A model generated the notes under the pieces. The model did not search any database. It was not told where the DNA came from and saw only the letters and a program-made list of their open reading frames with translations. This document shows, one piece after another, positions 7,515 through 15,511 of a DNA stretch of 34,497 nucleotides. Within the stretch, counting starts at the first letter, position 1, and every line of letters begins with the position of its first letter. Source of the stretch: an uncultured Collinsella sp. (GTDB taxonomy: Bacteria > Actinomycetota > Coriobacteriia > Coriobacteriales > Coriobacteriaceae); assembly GCA_900542315.1 (NCBI GenBank), contig UQMV01000020.1, positions 1-34,497 on the forward strand, given 5' to 3'. The translations under genes and the position numbers were made by a program.

Positions 7515-8385
7515 TTTGTTGGGCTCGACGGGCGGCGCGGCGGGCGCGAGCTTCTTGGATTTCCTCCAAGTGGCTAATGATCTCGGCAGCGCTTTCCTCG
7601 ATGGCCTTGCCGTCGGTACGCACCACAAAGCAGCCTAGGCGCTTCATGAGGGCACGAGCTTCCTCGAGCTCGCTGCGCACGCTCTCGGGCTCGGCATAAG
7701 AGCCGGCAACGGCACGAGCGTAGTCATCGCCCAAGCGGCTATCGCGAATTTCGGAAATCACATCGACGGTCGAAATCAGGCCGAACAGGCGCATCGGGTC
7801 AACCTCGTAAATCGACTTCGGCGGCTCCATGCCATGGGCCAAAGGAACATTGGCAACCTTATAACCTTGATAGGCCAAATACATCGACAGCGGCGTCTTG
7901 GACGTGCGGGATACGCCCAGCAGCACGATATCGGCCCCCGACAGATCGTCGCAACCGCGCCCGTCATCGTGCTCAACGAAATACTCCATGGCCTCGATAC
8001 GATGGAAATAGCGGTCATCGGTCCTGTGAATCACGCCCGCGACGCCCTTGGGCGACACACCGATAAGCGACGACAGCACGGCAAGCGTCGGGCCGATCAG
8101 GTCGACCGAGCGAATATGCAGCATACCCAGGTAATCGAGCACACGGGCGCGAAGCGCCGGATCGACAATGGTATGGAACACGGCGATATCGCGATGGTCC
8201 GCATCGACACGCGGACCCACAAACGACTTGACCTGCTCCACAGAGTTCACCTTGGGCAGGCGCAAGAGACGAAAAGCCCCTTCATCAAATTGCCCGGACG
8301 CCGCAAGCACCACCTCACAAGCGGTATCGCCGAGCGAGTCGGAGATAACGATAACGGTGGGACGAACGGCGACCGGGCAATCCAT
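7510..8385 (-). CDS. PPDK regulatory protein (DUF299 kinase/pyrophosphorylase)
   Basis: 291 residues of the DUF299 family. Known members are bifunctional: they inactivate PPDK by ADP-dependent phosphorylation of a Thr next to the catalytic His, and reactivate it by Pi-dependent dephosphorylation that releases PPi. Visible motifs are the N-terminal VIVISDSLGDTACEV, the EAMEYFVEHDDG segment and the P-loop GVSRTSKTPLS at about 157-167. The target Thr is present in ppdK just downstream, so the functional pairing is strongly supported. The alternative, a PEP synthase regulator, is less likely because ppdK is adjacent. The ATG at 8383-8385 has an AAAAGGAG site. It sits 34 bp after glyS and is probably co-transcribed with glyQS. 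Its TAG stop lies within the arm of the palindromic element. The C-terminus is Arg/Ala/Gln-rich. Confidence 0.93.
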   Translation of the reverse strand: MDCPVAVRPTVIVISDSLGDTACEVVLAASGQFDEGAFRLLRLPKVNSVEQVKSFVGPRVDADHRDIAVFHTIVDPALRARVLDYLGMLHIRSVDLIGPTLAVLSSLIGVSPKGVAGVIHRTDDRYFHRIEAMEYFVEHDDGRGCDDLSGADIVLLGVSRTSKTPLSMYLAYQGYKVANVPLAHGMEPPKSIYEVDPMRLFGLISTVDVISEIRDSRLGDDYARAVAGSYAEPESVRSELEEARALMKRLGCFVVRTDGKAIEESAAEIISHLEEIQEARARRAARRAQQK

Positions 8386-8419
8386 GCGGGGCTCCTTTTG
8401 CGCTTACGCGCAGGCTGGC

Positions 8420-10516
8420 TTACTTTTTGCGGGCAAGCTCACCGATGTTGGCGATGCCAGAGAAAACGGCCTCGAAGCGGTTGAGCAGCTTAAGGCGATT
8501 ATCGCGAAGCTGCTCGTCCTTGTCCATGACCATAACCTCGTCGAAGAAGCGGTCGATGGGGGCACGCAGGGCGGCGAGGGCGGCAAATGCGGCCGGGTAA
8601 TCCTCGGCAGCGAGAGCGGCATCGACGGCGGTCTGAGCGGCCTCGGAGGCGTCGGCAAGCGCAAGCTCGACCTCGCCCATCAGGGCGCGATCGTACTCCG
8701 CACCCAGCTCGGGCTTGGAGATGTGCGCGGCGCGGGCATAGGCGGTCGCCAGGTTGTCGAACGTCTCAGCGTCATTCTTGCGGGCCTCGTCGAGAGCGGC
8801 GCAGCGGGCGAAGAAGACGGACGGGGCGATGATGTGCACCGCGGAGACGGCGGCAACGGTATCGGCCGGGATCTTTTCGTCGCGGGCCATGCTCACAAGG
8901 CGGCCATGGAAGAAGTCGCGAACCTGTTGGGCGACCTCGGCGGCGTCGAACTCAATGCCCTGCTCACTGTAGAGCTCGAGGGCGAAATCGATGAGCGACG
9001 TGGGGTCGATCGGCAGGCGGTCGCGCAGGATGTTGATGATGCCGATAGCGGCACGACGCAGCGCGTACGGATCGGAAGAGCCGGTCGGGGGCTCGCCGAT
9101 GGCAAAGATGCCGGCAATGGTATCGAGTTTGTCGGCGCAGGCCACGATACAGCCAGCGGTGCCCTCGGGCAGCTCGTCACCGGCAAAGCGGGGACGATAG
9201 TGATCACGGATAGCATGAGCGACCTCGTCGTTCTCCCCCATCGCGATGGCGTAGTAACCACCCATCACGCCCTGCTGGCTCGTGAACTCGACGACGGCGT
9301 TGGACACCAGGTCGGCCTTGCACAGGTGAGCGGCGCGGCCAGCATCGGCGGCAAGGTGGGCACCCAGGTGAGCCTCGCGGGCAATAGCGAGCGCGAGCTG
9401 CTCAATACGCTCGGACTTGGCGAGCACGCTGCCGAGCTTCTCCTGGAAGGCGACCTTGGCCAGGCGCTCGCGGAACTCGTCGAGGGAGATCTTCAGATCC
9501 TCCTCGTAGAAGAACTTGGCGTCGTCCAGGCGGGCGCGCACGACGCGCTCGTTGCCGTCGATCACGCGCTCGGCATTCTCGGGCTTACTGTTGGAGACAA
9601 TCACGAACTCACGCGTCAGCTTGCCCTCGCCGTCATAAATCGGGAAGTAGCGCTGGTTGGTGAGCATGGACTCGCAGATGATCTCGTGCGGGACCTTGAG
9701 GAACTCCTCATCGAAGGTACCGACGAGCACCGTCGGCCACTCGCAGAGGTTGATGACCTCCTCGAAGACCTTCTTGGGCGTATCGACGTGGCAGCCGGGG
9801 CGCGCAGCCTCGACCTCGGCAATACCGGCAAGGATGGCCTCGCGACGGCGCTCGGCAGAAAGCACGCCAGCGTCCTCGAGCACCTGCTCGTAAACAGCGG
9901 GGCTGGCGACCACATGGTCACCGGGGCCCAGAACGCGATGGCCGCGCGTGGTATTGCCGCTCGTCACGTCGGCAAACGACACGGGCACGACGTCCTCGCC
10001 CAAAAGGCAGCAGATCCAGCGGACCGGACGTACAAACGTGGCGTGCTCGTGACCCCAGCGCTGAGAGCGGTAGTTGGGCCACTGCAAGCCGGCGATGGTC
10101 TTCTCGCACAGGGCCGTCAGGATCGGAGTGGCCGGGGCGGAAGGAATGTTCTTCTCAGCAAAGACGTACTCACGGCCGTCGGTGTCCTCGCGACGGACCA
10201 GATCCTCGGCAGCCACACCGCACTTGCGGGCAAAGCCCTGGGCGGCCTTGGTGGCGTTACCGTCGGCATCGAAGGCGATGTTGGCCGCGGGGCCGCGCTT
10301 GACCTCGTGAACCTCATCGGTTGCGGTGGCGACGTCGGCAACGAGCGCAGCCAGGCGACGCGGGCTCGAGATCACGCGGACCTCGCCGTGGGCCAGACCT
10401 GCCTCGTCGAGACCCTTGGCGATCATGGTGCCAAGCTGCTTGACGGCATTGTTCAGCGGTGCAGAGGGCATTTCCTCCGTACCGATCTCAAACAGGAAAT
10501 CCTTAGCGTCTGCCAT
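8420..10516 (-). CDS. glyS: Glycyl-tRNA synthetase beta subunit
   Basis: 698 residues, the normal size for the beta subunit of the tetrameric bacterial GlyRS. It begins FLFEIGTEEMPS, the standard beta-subunit N-terminus, followed by VRVISSPRRLAALV. It then contains KRGPAANIAFD, an LADRVD-like ACADKLDTIAGIF segment, SSDPYALRRAAIGIINIL and a C-terminal DALR-type anticodon domain with FFDEVMVMDKDEQLRDNRL. The ATG at 10514-10516 lies 3 bp after the glyQ stop, so the subunits should be translated in balance. The downstream gene is the PPDK regulator. Confidence 0.97.
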   Translation of the reverse strand: MADAKDFLFEIGTEEMPSAPLNNAVKQLGTMIAKGLDEAGLAHGEVRVISSPRRLAALVADVATATDEVHEVKRGPAANIAFDADGNATKAAQGFARKCGVAAEDLVRREDTDGREYVFAEKNIPSAPATPILTALCEKTIAGLQWPNYRSQRWGHEHATFVRPVRWICCLLGEDVVPVSFADVTSGNTTRGHRVLGPGDHVVASPAVYEQVLEDAGVLSAERRREAILAGIAEVEAARPGCHVDTPKKVFEEVINLCEWPTVLVGTFDEEFLKVPHEIICESMLTNQRYFPIYDGEGKLTREFVIVSNSKPENAERVIDGNERVVRARLDDAKFFYEEDLKISLDEFRERLAKVAFQEKLGSVLAKSERIEQLALAIAREAHLGAHLAADAGRAAHLCKADLVSNAVVEFTSQQGVMGGYYAIAMGENDEVAHAIRDHYRPRFAGDELPEGTAGCIVACADKLDTIAGIFAIGEPPTGSSDPYALRRAAIGIINILRDRLPIDPTSLIDFALELYSEQGIEFDAAEVAQQVRDFFHGRLVSMARDEKIPADTVAAVSAVHIIAPSVFFARCAALDEARKNDAETFDNLATAYARAAHISKPELGAEYDRALMGEVELALADASEAAQTAVDAALAAEDYPAAFAALAALRAPIDRFFDEVMVMDKDEQLRDNRLKLLNRFEAVFSGIANIGELARKK

Positions 10517-10519
10517 GGC

Positions 10520-11431
10520 TTACGCCACCTCACCTTCCTGATCGGCATTCTCGTTGATTCCGGCGACCTCGGCCATATAGGCCTCGCAGCACGCCTTGGC
10601 GACGGCGCGGACGCGCAGGATGTAGTTGGCGCGCTCGACTGCGGACAGCGCACCGCGGGCATCGAGCAGGTTGAAGGCATGGCTGCACTTCATGACGCAG
10701 TCATATGCCGGCAGCGGCAGCTTGCGCTCCAGGCAGGAGTGGCACTCGGCCTCGTAGTCGTCAAACTTCTGACGCATCATCTCGACGTTGGCGACCTCAA
10801 AGTTGTAAGCACTAAACTCGCGCTCGTTCTCCAGGAACACGTCGCCGTAGGTCATGGGCGTGCCGTCGGGCAGGTAGCTCCACACCAGGTCATAGACCGA
10901 GTTGACGCCCTGGGCGTACATGGCGATACGCTCCAGGCCATAGGTGATCTCGACGGGCACGGGGTCGACCTCGATGCCGCCCACCTGCTGGAAGTACGTA
11001 AACTGCGTGACCTCCATGCCATTGAGCCAGACCTCCCAGCCAAGACCCCAGGCGCCGAGCGTCGGGCTCTCCCAGTCGTCCTCGACAAAGCGGACGTCAT
11101 GGTCGTCGGGGTCCAGGCCAATAGCGGCCAGCGAACCCAGGTAGAGCTCCTGAGCGTTGACCGGCGAGGGCTTGATGAGCACCTGGAACTGATAGTAGTG
11201 CTGCATGCGGTTGGGGTTCTCGCCGTAGCGGCCGTCGGCGGGACGGCGGCAGGGCTGCGCATAGCAGGTGCGCCACTCGGCGGGACCGAGCGAGCGCAGC
11301 GTGGTCGCGGTATGGAAGGTACCGGCACCGACCTCGGAGTCATAGGGCTGCATAATGACGCAGCCCTGCTCGCCCCAGTACTGCTGGAGGCGCAGGATGA
11401 TGTCTTGGAAGGAAAGCGATGAAGCGTTCAT
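10520..11431 (-). CDS. glyQ: Glycyl-tRNA synthetase alpha subunit
   Basis: 303 residues; class II synthetase catalytic subunit that activates glycine and charges tRNA-Gly with GlyS. Diagnostic segments are SFQDIILRLQQYWGEQGCVIMQPYD, here read in two parts, then EVGAGTFHTATTLRSLGP, YAQPCRRPADGRYGENPNR, FVEDDWESPTLGAWGLGWEVW and TYFQQVGG. The ATG at 11429-11431 has an AGAGG site. Only 59 bp separate it from lepB, too short for a T-box, so glycine-responsive T-box control is absent here. A TATAGT at 11478-11483 could be a -10 but lacks a -35, so glyQ may depend on lepB read-through. Confidence 0.97.
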   Translation of the reverse strand: MNASSLSFQDIILRLQQYWGEQGCVIMQPYDSEVGAGTFHTATTLRSLGPAEWRTCYAQPCRRPADGRYGENPNRMQHYYQFQVLIKPSPVNAQELYLGSLAAIGLDPDDHDVRFVEDDWESPTLGAWGLGWEVWLNGMEVTQFTYFQQVGGIEVDPVPVEITYGLERIAMYAQGVNSVYDLVWSYLPDGTPMTYGDVFLENEREFSAYNFEVANVEMMRQKFDDYEAECHSCLERKLPLPAYDCVMKCSHAFNLLDARGALSAVERANYILRVRAVAKACCEAYMAEVAGINENADQEGEVA

Positions 11432-11490
11432 GCCTCTAATATCCCCTCGTCGAAACGATTACACGGTTAGGTACTGTACTATAGCGTTTT

Positions 11491-12054
11491 TTAGTCGATA
11501 GCGCCGATGCGGTTGAGCGGCCAGTAGCGAACGAGTGCCACGGCCATTAAATCGGAGCGGTCGACCGGCCCAAAGTAGCGGGAGTCGGCTGAGTTCTCTC
11601 GGTTGTCGCCCATCACCCACACACAGTCATCGGGGACGGTGTAGGGATAGCTCACCTGGGCGCTGGGCGCTTGAACCGAAAGCGGCCAGCTCATGCCCGT
11701 CGTATAGTCCTCGTCAAGCGCTTGGCCGTCAACGACCACCTTGCCGTCCTGCAGATCGACCGTCTGGCCGGCCGTGGCAATAACGCGCTTTACGAGCACA
11801 TCATGCTCGGAGGTGCCATCAGGGTTGTGGAACACCACGATGTCACCCTGCTTGACGGGCTGACCGAACTCAAGGGAGACCTTTTGTGCCAGAATCTGAT
11901 CGCCGATCTCGATCGTGTCCTCCATAGAGCCGGTGGGCACCACAAAGGGCTCGACCACAAACGTGCGGATCAAAAAGGTGGCGGCGAGCGCGATTACGAT
12001 GACCGCAATCCACTCAAAAGCGCCCCTCAGCGCGGAATGCTGCGATGGAACCAT
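11491..12054 (-). CDS. lepB: Type I signal peptidase
   Basis: Membrane serine protease that removes signal peptides from exported proteins. 187 residues. A single N-terminal membrane helix (about 14-30, EWIAVIVIALAATFLI) is followed by box B PTGSMEDTI with the catalytic Ser43, then DIVVFHNPD, KRVIATAGQ with the general-base Lys89, and GDNRENSADSRYFGPV. All catalytic boxes are intact. The ATG at 12052-12054 is preferred because GAGGAG lies 5 nt upstream. A GTG two codons earlier overlaps the trmD stop and has no room for a ribosome site. The gene ends the rpsP-trmD group; lepB next to trmD/rplS/rnhB is a common actinobacterial arrangement. Confidence 0.95.
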   Translation of the reverse strand: MVPSQHSALRGAFEWIAVIVIALAATFLIRTFVVEPFVVPTGSMEDTIEIGDQILAQKVSLEFGQPVKQGDIVVFHNPDGTSEHDVLVKRVIATAGQTVDLQDGKVVVDGQALDEDYTTGMSWPLSVQAPSAQVSYPYTVPDDCVWVMGDNRENSADSRYFGPVDRSDLMAVALVRYWPLNRIGAID

Positions 12055-12056
12055 AC

Positions 12057-12815
12057 TCACTCCTCGCTCTGCGAATACGAAGCGTCCAGGATTTCCTGAG
12101 CAAACGCACGTTCCTCGGGCGTAAGCCGCGCCGTCTCGAGAAGATCGGGGCGCCAGCGGCAGGTGCGCTCGATGGCATTCTTGCGGCGCCAGGCATCGAC
12201 CTTAGCGTGATCGCCGCTCACGAGTACCGGAGGCACACCCTCGCCCTTGAACTCGGCGGGACGGGTGTACTGCGCGTACTCGAGCAGGCCACCGTCCTCG
12301 GCAGTCGAGAACGACTCGTCTACGTTGCTCATCTCGTCGCCCAAGGCGCCGGGAATGAGACGCACGACGGCATCGGCAACGACCATGGCGGGTAGCTCGC
12401 CACCCGTAAGCACATAGTCGCCGATCGACAGACGCTCGTCGGCATACGCATACGCGCGCTCGTCGACGCCTTCGTAGCGACTGCACACAAACAGCAGGCG
12501 CTCGTTTTTGAGCAGGCGCTCGGCCACATGCTGCGTAAAAGGCTCGCCACAGGGGGTAAAGAACACCACAGTGGGCTTGGGACCCTCTGCGCTAATGGCT
12601 TCGATGGCCTCTGCGATAGGCTCGACCTTCATGAGCATGCCCTGCCCGCCGCCGTACGGCTCGTCATCGACGGTACGATGGCGGTCGTGCGTCCAGTCGC
12701 GCAGGTTATACGCCTTAAAATCAAAAAGGCCGGCCTTGCGGGCGCGGCCTAAGATCGACGTGGACATGACGGGCTCAAACATCTCGGGAAAGACCGAAAG
12801 GGTCTCGATCAGCAT
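12057..12815 (-). CDS. trmD: tRNA (guanine-37-N1) methyltransferase
   Basis: Methylates G37 next to the anticodon of certain tRNAs, using SAM, and so prevents +1 frameshifting. 252 residues. The N-terminal SPOUT trefoil-knot domain starts ETLSVFPEMF and contains DEPYGGGQGMLMK, CSRYEGVDERAY and the knot motif SIGDYVLTGGE (about 130-140). D166 in VDESF aligns with the family's catalytic Asp, and QYTRPAEFKG follows. The C-terminal domain ends with LTPEERAFAQEIL. The ATG at 12813-12815 has GGAGG 6 nt upstream. It is 10 bp after rimM and 2 bp before lepB. Confidence 0.97.
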   Translation of the reverse strand: MLIETLSVFPEMFEPVMSTSILGRARKAGLFDFKAYNLRDWTHDRHRTVDDEPYGGGQGMLMKVEPIAEAIEAISAEGPKPTVVFFTPCGEPFTQHVAERLLKNERLLFVCSRYEGVDERAYAYADERLSIGDYVLTGGELPAMVVADAVVRLIPGALGDEMSNVDESFSTAEDGGLLEYAQYTRPAEFKGEGVPPVLVSGDHAKVDAWRRKNAIERTCRWRPDLLETARLTPEERAFAQEILDASYSQSEE

Positions 12816-12825
12816 GTTTTCCTCC

Positions 12826-13347
12826 CTACTTGTCCATATCGATCAGGCCGTCCATAACGTGGACGGAAATTGTTCCTGTGTCGGGAAGATCGAGCACGAC
12901 CTGCTCGATCACGGGAATCAGTACCTCGCCGTACCGATCACCCTCGACAACCCAAACATCGTTAGCGGGCGTCGACATAATCTCGACGATCGTGCCGAGC
13001 GAACCGAAGCGCTCGTCGACCACCTCGCGACCCATCAGGTCGGTATAGGCAGCGTCAAGCGAATCGAGCTCAAAGTCGTCACGATTTGCCAGCACGTAGC
13101 ATCCCGTGATGCCCTCGGCGGCCGTCAAATCGTCAATGCCCTCAAACGAGACCAGATCGCCATCGCCCGTATCGGTGACGGACACGACCGTGCAAAAGCG
13201 GTCGCGCTTGAGCGCCGGCGGCGTCAGGGCGACGCGCATACCCGGCTCTAATACAGAAGGAAGCCCCCGCAGCGGCTGCGCGAGGGCCTCCCCCTTCCTT
13301 CCGTGCGGCTTGACCACACGGGCGATGTTTTTGTACTGGGACCTCAA
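12826..13347 (-). CDS. rimM: Ribosome maturation factor RimM
   Basis: 173 residues; helps 30S assembly by binding S19 and 16S rRNA. The N-terminal RimM beta-barrel shows IARVVKPHGRKGEALAQPL, and the C-terminal PRC barrel shows LMGREVVDERFGSLGTIVEI, then NDVWVVEG and EVLIPVIEQVVLDLP. The start is a TTG at 13345-13347, 4 bp after the khpA stop; the adjacent AGGA is close. No better ATG or GTG keeps the conserved N-terminus, so the start is moderately certain. It lies in the conserved rpsP-khpA-rimM-trmD order. Confidence 0.93.
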   Translation of the reverse strand: MRSQYKNIARVVKPHGRKGEALAQPLRGLPSVLEPGMRVALTPPALKRDRFCTVVSVTDTGDGDLVSFEGIDDLTAAEGITGCYVLANRDDFELDSLDAAYTDLMGREVVDERFGSLGTIVEIMSTPANDVWVVEGDRYGEVLIPVIEQVVLDLPDTGTISVHVMDGLIDMDK

Positions 13348-13351
13348 GGTC

Positions 13352-13636
13352 CTAGCCCAGAACCTCTACCTCGACAGCAGTGTCGAGGCGAGCGGCCAGT
13401 GCACGGGCGAGCGTGCGAATGGCCTTGATGGTACGGCCACGACGGCCGATGACCTTAGCGACGTCATCCTCGGCGACCGAAACCTCAATCGTAGAGGCGT
13501 CGTCACCGTCGATGACCTCAAGGCTCACGGAATCCGGGTCGTCGACGATCTGAACAACGAGATATTCGACGAGATCGGCGATGCGATCTGAGAGCATTGC
13601 CTCACCCTCGAGCTGTGCAGCGTCAACCTCAGGCAC
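13352..13636 (-). CDS. khpA: KH-domain RNA-binding protein KhpA
   Basis: 94 residues. The single KH domain has the GxxG loop in VIGRRGRTIKAIRTL and the family pattern LVEYLVVQIVDDPDSV. KhpA binds RNA broadly; in streptococci it works with KhpB in cell elongation and division. The start is a GTG at 13634-13636 with GAGGAG 6 nt upstream, inside the end of rpsP. A downstream ATG (MLSDRIADL) would also give a normal KhpA but has no such site. The gap to the rpsP stop is 3 bp. Confidence 0.93.
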   Translation of the reverse strand: MPEVDAAQLEGEAMLSDRIADLVEYLVVQIVDDPDSVSLEVIDGDDASTIEVSVAEDDVAKVIGRRGRTIKAIRTLARALAARLDTAVEVEVLG

Positions 13637-13639
13637 GAT

Positions 13640-13981
13640 TTACTCCTCGGCGCCCTCAGCGGCCTCAGCGGCAGCCTTAGCGGCCTCGGCCTCTTTGGCG
13701 AGCTGCTTCTTGGACTTCTTGACGACGGTCTCGGTCTTCTCGCCCTCGTTGGCGGCCTTGACCAGAGCGGCGACGGCATCGGTGAGCTGAGCGCCCTTGG
13801 ACTGCCAGTCGGCGATCTTCTCGAGGTCGAGGTTGATGGTCTTGGGGGCGGTCATCGGGTTGTAGCGGCCAACCTCCTCGATGATACGACCGTCACGCGG
13901 GGCGCGGGAATCGGCGACGACGACACGGTAGTACGGACGCTTCTTAGCGCCGTGACGAGCAAGGCGAATCTTGACTGCCAA
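13640..13981 (-). CDS. rpsP: 30S ribosomal protein S16
   Basis: 113 residues. The first 80 are typical S16: AVKIRLARHGAKKRPYYRVVVADSRAPRDGRIIEEVG, read here as consecutive short motifs, then YNPMTAPKTINLDLEKIADW and GAQLTDAV. The last 30 or so form a Lys/Ala/Glu-rich low-complexity tail. The start is a TTG (13979-13981) placing the usual AVKIRL directly after the initiator; GGAGGAG lies 6 nt upstream. The longer reading to 14017 is not supported. It opens the rpsP-khpA-rimM-trmD-lepB group. A small 5-bp hairpin (14001-14015) precedes the ribosome site. Promoter at 14111-14138. Confidence 0.96.
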   Translation of the reverse strand: MAVKIRLARHGAKKRPYYRVVVADSRAPRDGRIIEEVGRYNPMTAPKTINLDLEKIADWQSKGAQLTDAVAALVKAANEGEKTETVVKKSKKQLAKEAEAAKAAAEAAEGAEE

Positions 13982-14110
13982 AGGAAACTCCTCCAACCAA
14001 GCAGCTTTAGGCTGCAACTACAAACAAACAGTTGAACATAATACGCCATCGACGCGGGCAGGTGAAGTCCGTGAGACCAACTTCTTCGGTGTAGTCGAGG
14101 GCAAATCCAT

Positions 14111-14138
14111 ATCTTAGACAAGAATTCGCGATTTGCAA
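14111..14138 (-). promoter_or_regulatory. Promoter for the rpsP operon
   Basis: On the minus strand TTGCAA (14133-14138) and TAAGAT (14111-14116) are separated by 16 bp. The transcript would start near 14104, leaving a leader of about 120 nt before rpsP. Confidence 0.65.
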
Positions 14139-14170
14139 GCACATCCACGCACCCCACATGAGCTGCGCGG

Positions 14171-14176
14171 TATACT
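14171..14176 (+). promoter_or_regulatory. -10 element of dinB, implying a leaderless mRNA
   Basis: TATACT ends 6 bp before the dinB ATG, so transcription would start at or next to the A of the start codon. No Shine-Dalgarno sequence is present upstream of the ATG. No clear -35 was found. Confidence 0.5.
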
Positions 14177-14182
14177 CATGCC

Positions 14183-15436
14183 ATGAAAAGACGCGAACAT
14201 ACATACGGTTATGAGGATGCTGCGGGCGTAACGCCGCCGCCCTGGACGGGACCGGCGGTGGGCCTCATGGATCTCGATGCGTTTTTTGCGAGCGTGGAAA
14301 TGCTCGATCATCCCGAATGGCGCGGAAAGCCGCTCATCGTGGGCGGAGACGCCGATTCGCGTGGCGTCGTGTCCACGTGTTCGTATGAGGCACGTCGCTT
14401 TGGCGTGCACTCTGCCATGGCCTCGGCCGAGGCGCGGCGCCTGTGCCCGCAAGCCATTTGGACGCATGGGCATTTTGATCGCTATCGTGAAGTCAGCGCG
14501 CAGGTCATGGCGATTCTCGCCGACGAGACCCCGCGCGTTGAGCGCGTATCCATCGACGAAGCCTTTATCGATATCACACCGGGTCGCTTTGCGCCCGAAG
14601 ACCCGCTGCTGGTTGCGCGGCGTATAAGCGACCGCGTGGCAGAGCTGGGAGTGACGTGCTCCATTGGCGTGGGCTGCAACAAGACGGTCGCAAAAATCGC
14701 AAGCGAGCGGGATAAGCCGTTTGGGCTGACCATCGTGCGCCCCGGAACCGAGCAGCGCTTTTTGGCCGCGCTGCCGGTATCTGCCATGAGCGGCATCGGG
14801 CGCTCGGCCGAGGAGCGACTGCGCCGCATGCGCATCTACACCCTCGGCGAGCTATCACGTGCACCGGAATCCACCTTGGCCTCTATTTTTGGCGTCAACG
14901 GCGAACGCATGCGCCAGCGTGCGCTGGGACTCGAAATCTCCGAAGTCACGAGTCTCGATGAAGAGCGCGAGGTCAAGTCGGTCAGCAATGAACGCACCTT
15001 TGCGAAAGATTTGACTGAGCGCGGGGACATCGAAGCGGCGATTGCGCTGTTGGGCGAGTCAGTAGGACGCCGCCTGCGCCGTCAGGGACTAACGGGCGCC
15101 ACGGTGACGCTCAAGCTCAAGTATTCGTATGGAAACGGTCGCTCGGCACAGCGCCGGCTGCCTCATCCGACCGACGATGAGAACATCTTCGTGGCGGTTG
15201 CACTCGAACTGCTCGACAACATCTGGCAGGAAGGAATGCACGTGCGCTTAGCAGGCATCGGCATGAGCGACTTTGACCATCAGGGCGGCATCCAGACTGA
15301 CCTGTTCTGCGAAGTCGACGACCGCGGAGCCCAATCGAGCGACCGTCGCGACCTCTCGGTCGCTATCGACGCCGTCCGAGACAAGTTCGGCGACACCGCC
15401 CTATCCTTCGGCCGCCAATCCCGCTTCGACGATTAG
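14183..15436 (+). CDS. dinB: DNA polymerase IV (Y family)
   Basis: Error-prone translesion polymerase, 417 residues. Palm and finger motifs: GLMDLDAFFASVEM with metal-binding D30, STCSYEARRFGVHSAM, and the catalytic RVSIDEAFIDIT with D125 and E126. Then come CSIGVGCNKTVAKIASERDKP and the helix-hairpin-helix region MSGIGRSAEERLRRM. The little-finger domain follows, and a canonical beta-clamp motif QTDLF sits at about 371-375. The N-terminus is about 25 residues longer than in many homologues. The ATG at 14183 is supported by the -10 box immediately upstream. It is the only rightward gene and is divergent from rpsP. No recognisable LexA box was seen, so SOS control is not shown. A transposase element begins 33 bp past its stop. 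Confidence 0.95.
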   Translation: MKRREHTYGYEDAAGVTPPPWTGPAVGLMDLDAFFASVEMLDHPEWRGKPLIVGGDADSRGVVSTCSYEARRFGVHSAMASAEARRLCPQAIWTHGHFDRYREVSAQVMAILADETPRVERVSIDEAFIDITPGRFAPEDPLLVARRISDRVAELGVTCSIGVGCNKTVAKIASERDKPFGLTIVRPGTEQRFLAALPVSAMSGIGRSAEERLRRMRIYTLGELSRAPESTLASIFGVNGERMRQRALGLEISEVTSLDEEREVKSVSNERTFAKDLTERGDIEAAIALLGESVGRRLRRQGLTGATVTLKLKYSYGNGRSAQRRLPHPTDDENIFVAVALELLDNIWQEGMHVRLAGIGMSDFDHQGGIQTDLFCEVDDRGAQSSDRRDLSVAIDAVRDKFGDTALSFGRQSRFDD

Positions 15437-15469
15437 TCCCTAAGGCAAAAAGAAAGCCGGGCAGCTGCG

Positions 15470-15504
15470 AATGATTATTCTAGGACGGGGATTTTTTAAT
15501 CATT
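15470..15504 (+). repeat. Left 35-nt end of the transposase element
   Basis: An imperfect palindrome: AATGATTA at 15470-15477 pairs with TAATCATT at 15497-15504, enclosing GGACGGGG (15483-15490) and a T-run. It is an inverted copy of the right end. It may also end dinB transcription. Confidence 0.75.
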
Positions 15505-15511
15505 TGGAGCA

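Noticed and set aside
8168..11422. A 1084-codon open frame on the plus strand
   Set aside because: It lies antisense to glyS, glyQ and the start of the PPDK regulator, whose motifs are unmistakable. Long antisense frames are common at this GC content, and the translation has no recognisable domain.
11432..11490. A T-box or other riboswitch before glyQ
   Set aside because: Only 59 bp are available and no T-box sequence or stem is present.
14140..14182. A LexA (SOS) operator before dinB
   Set aside because: No GAAC-N4-GTTC or similar palindrome is present in the intergenic region.
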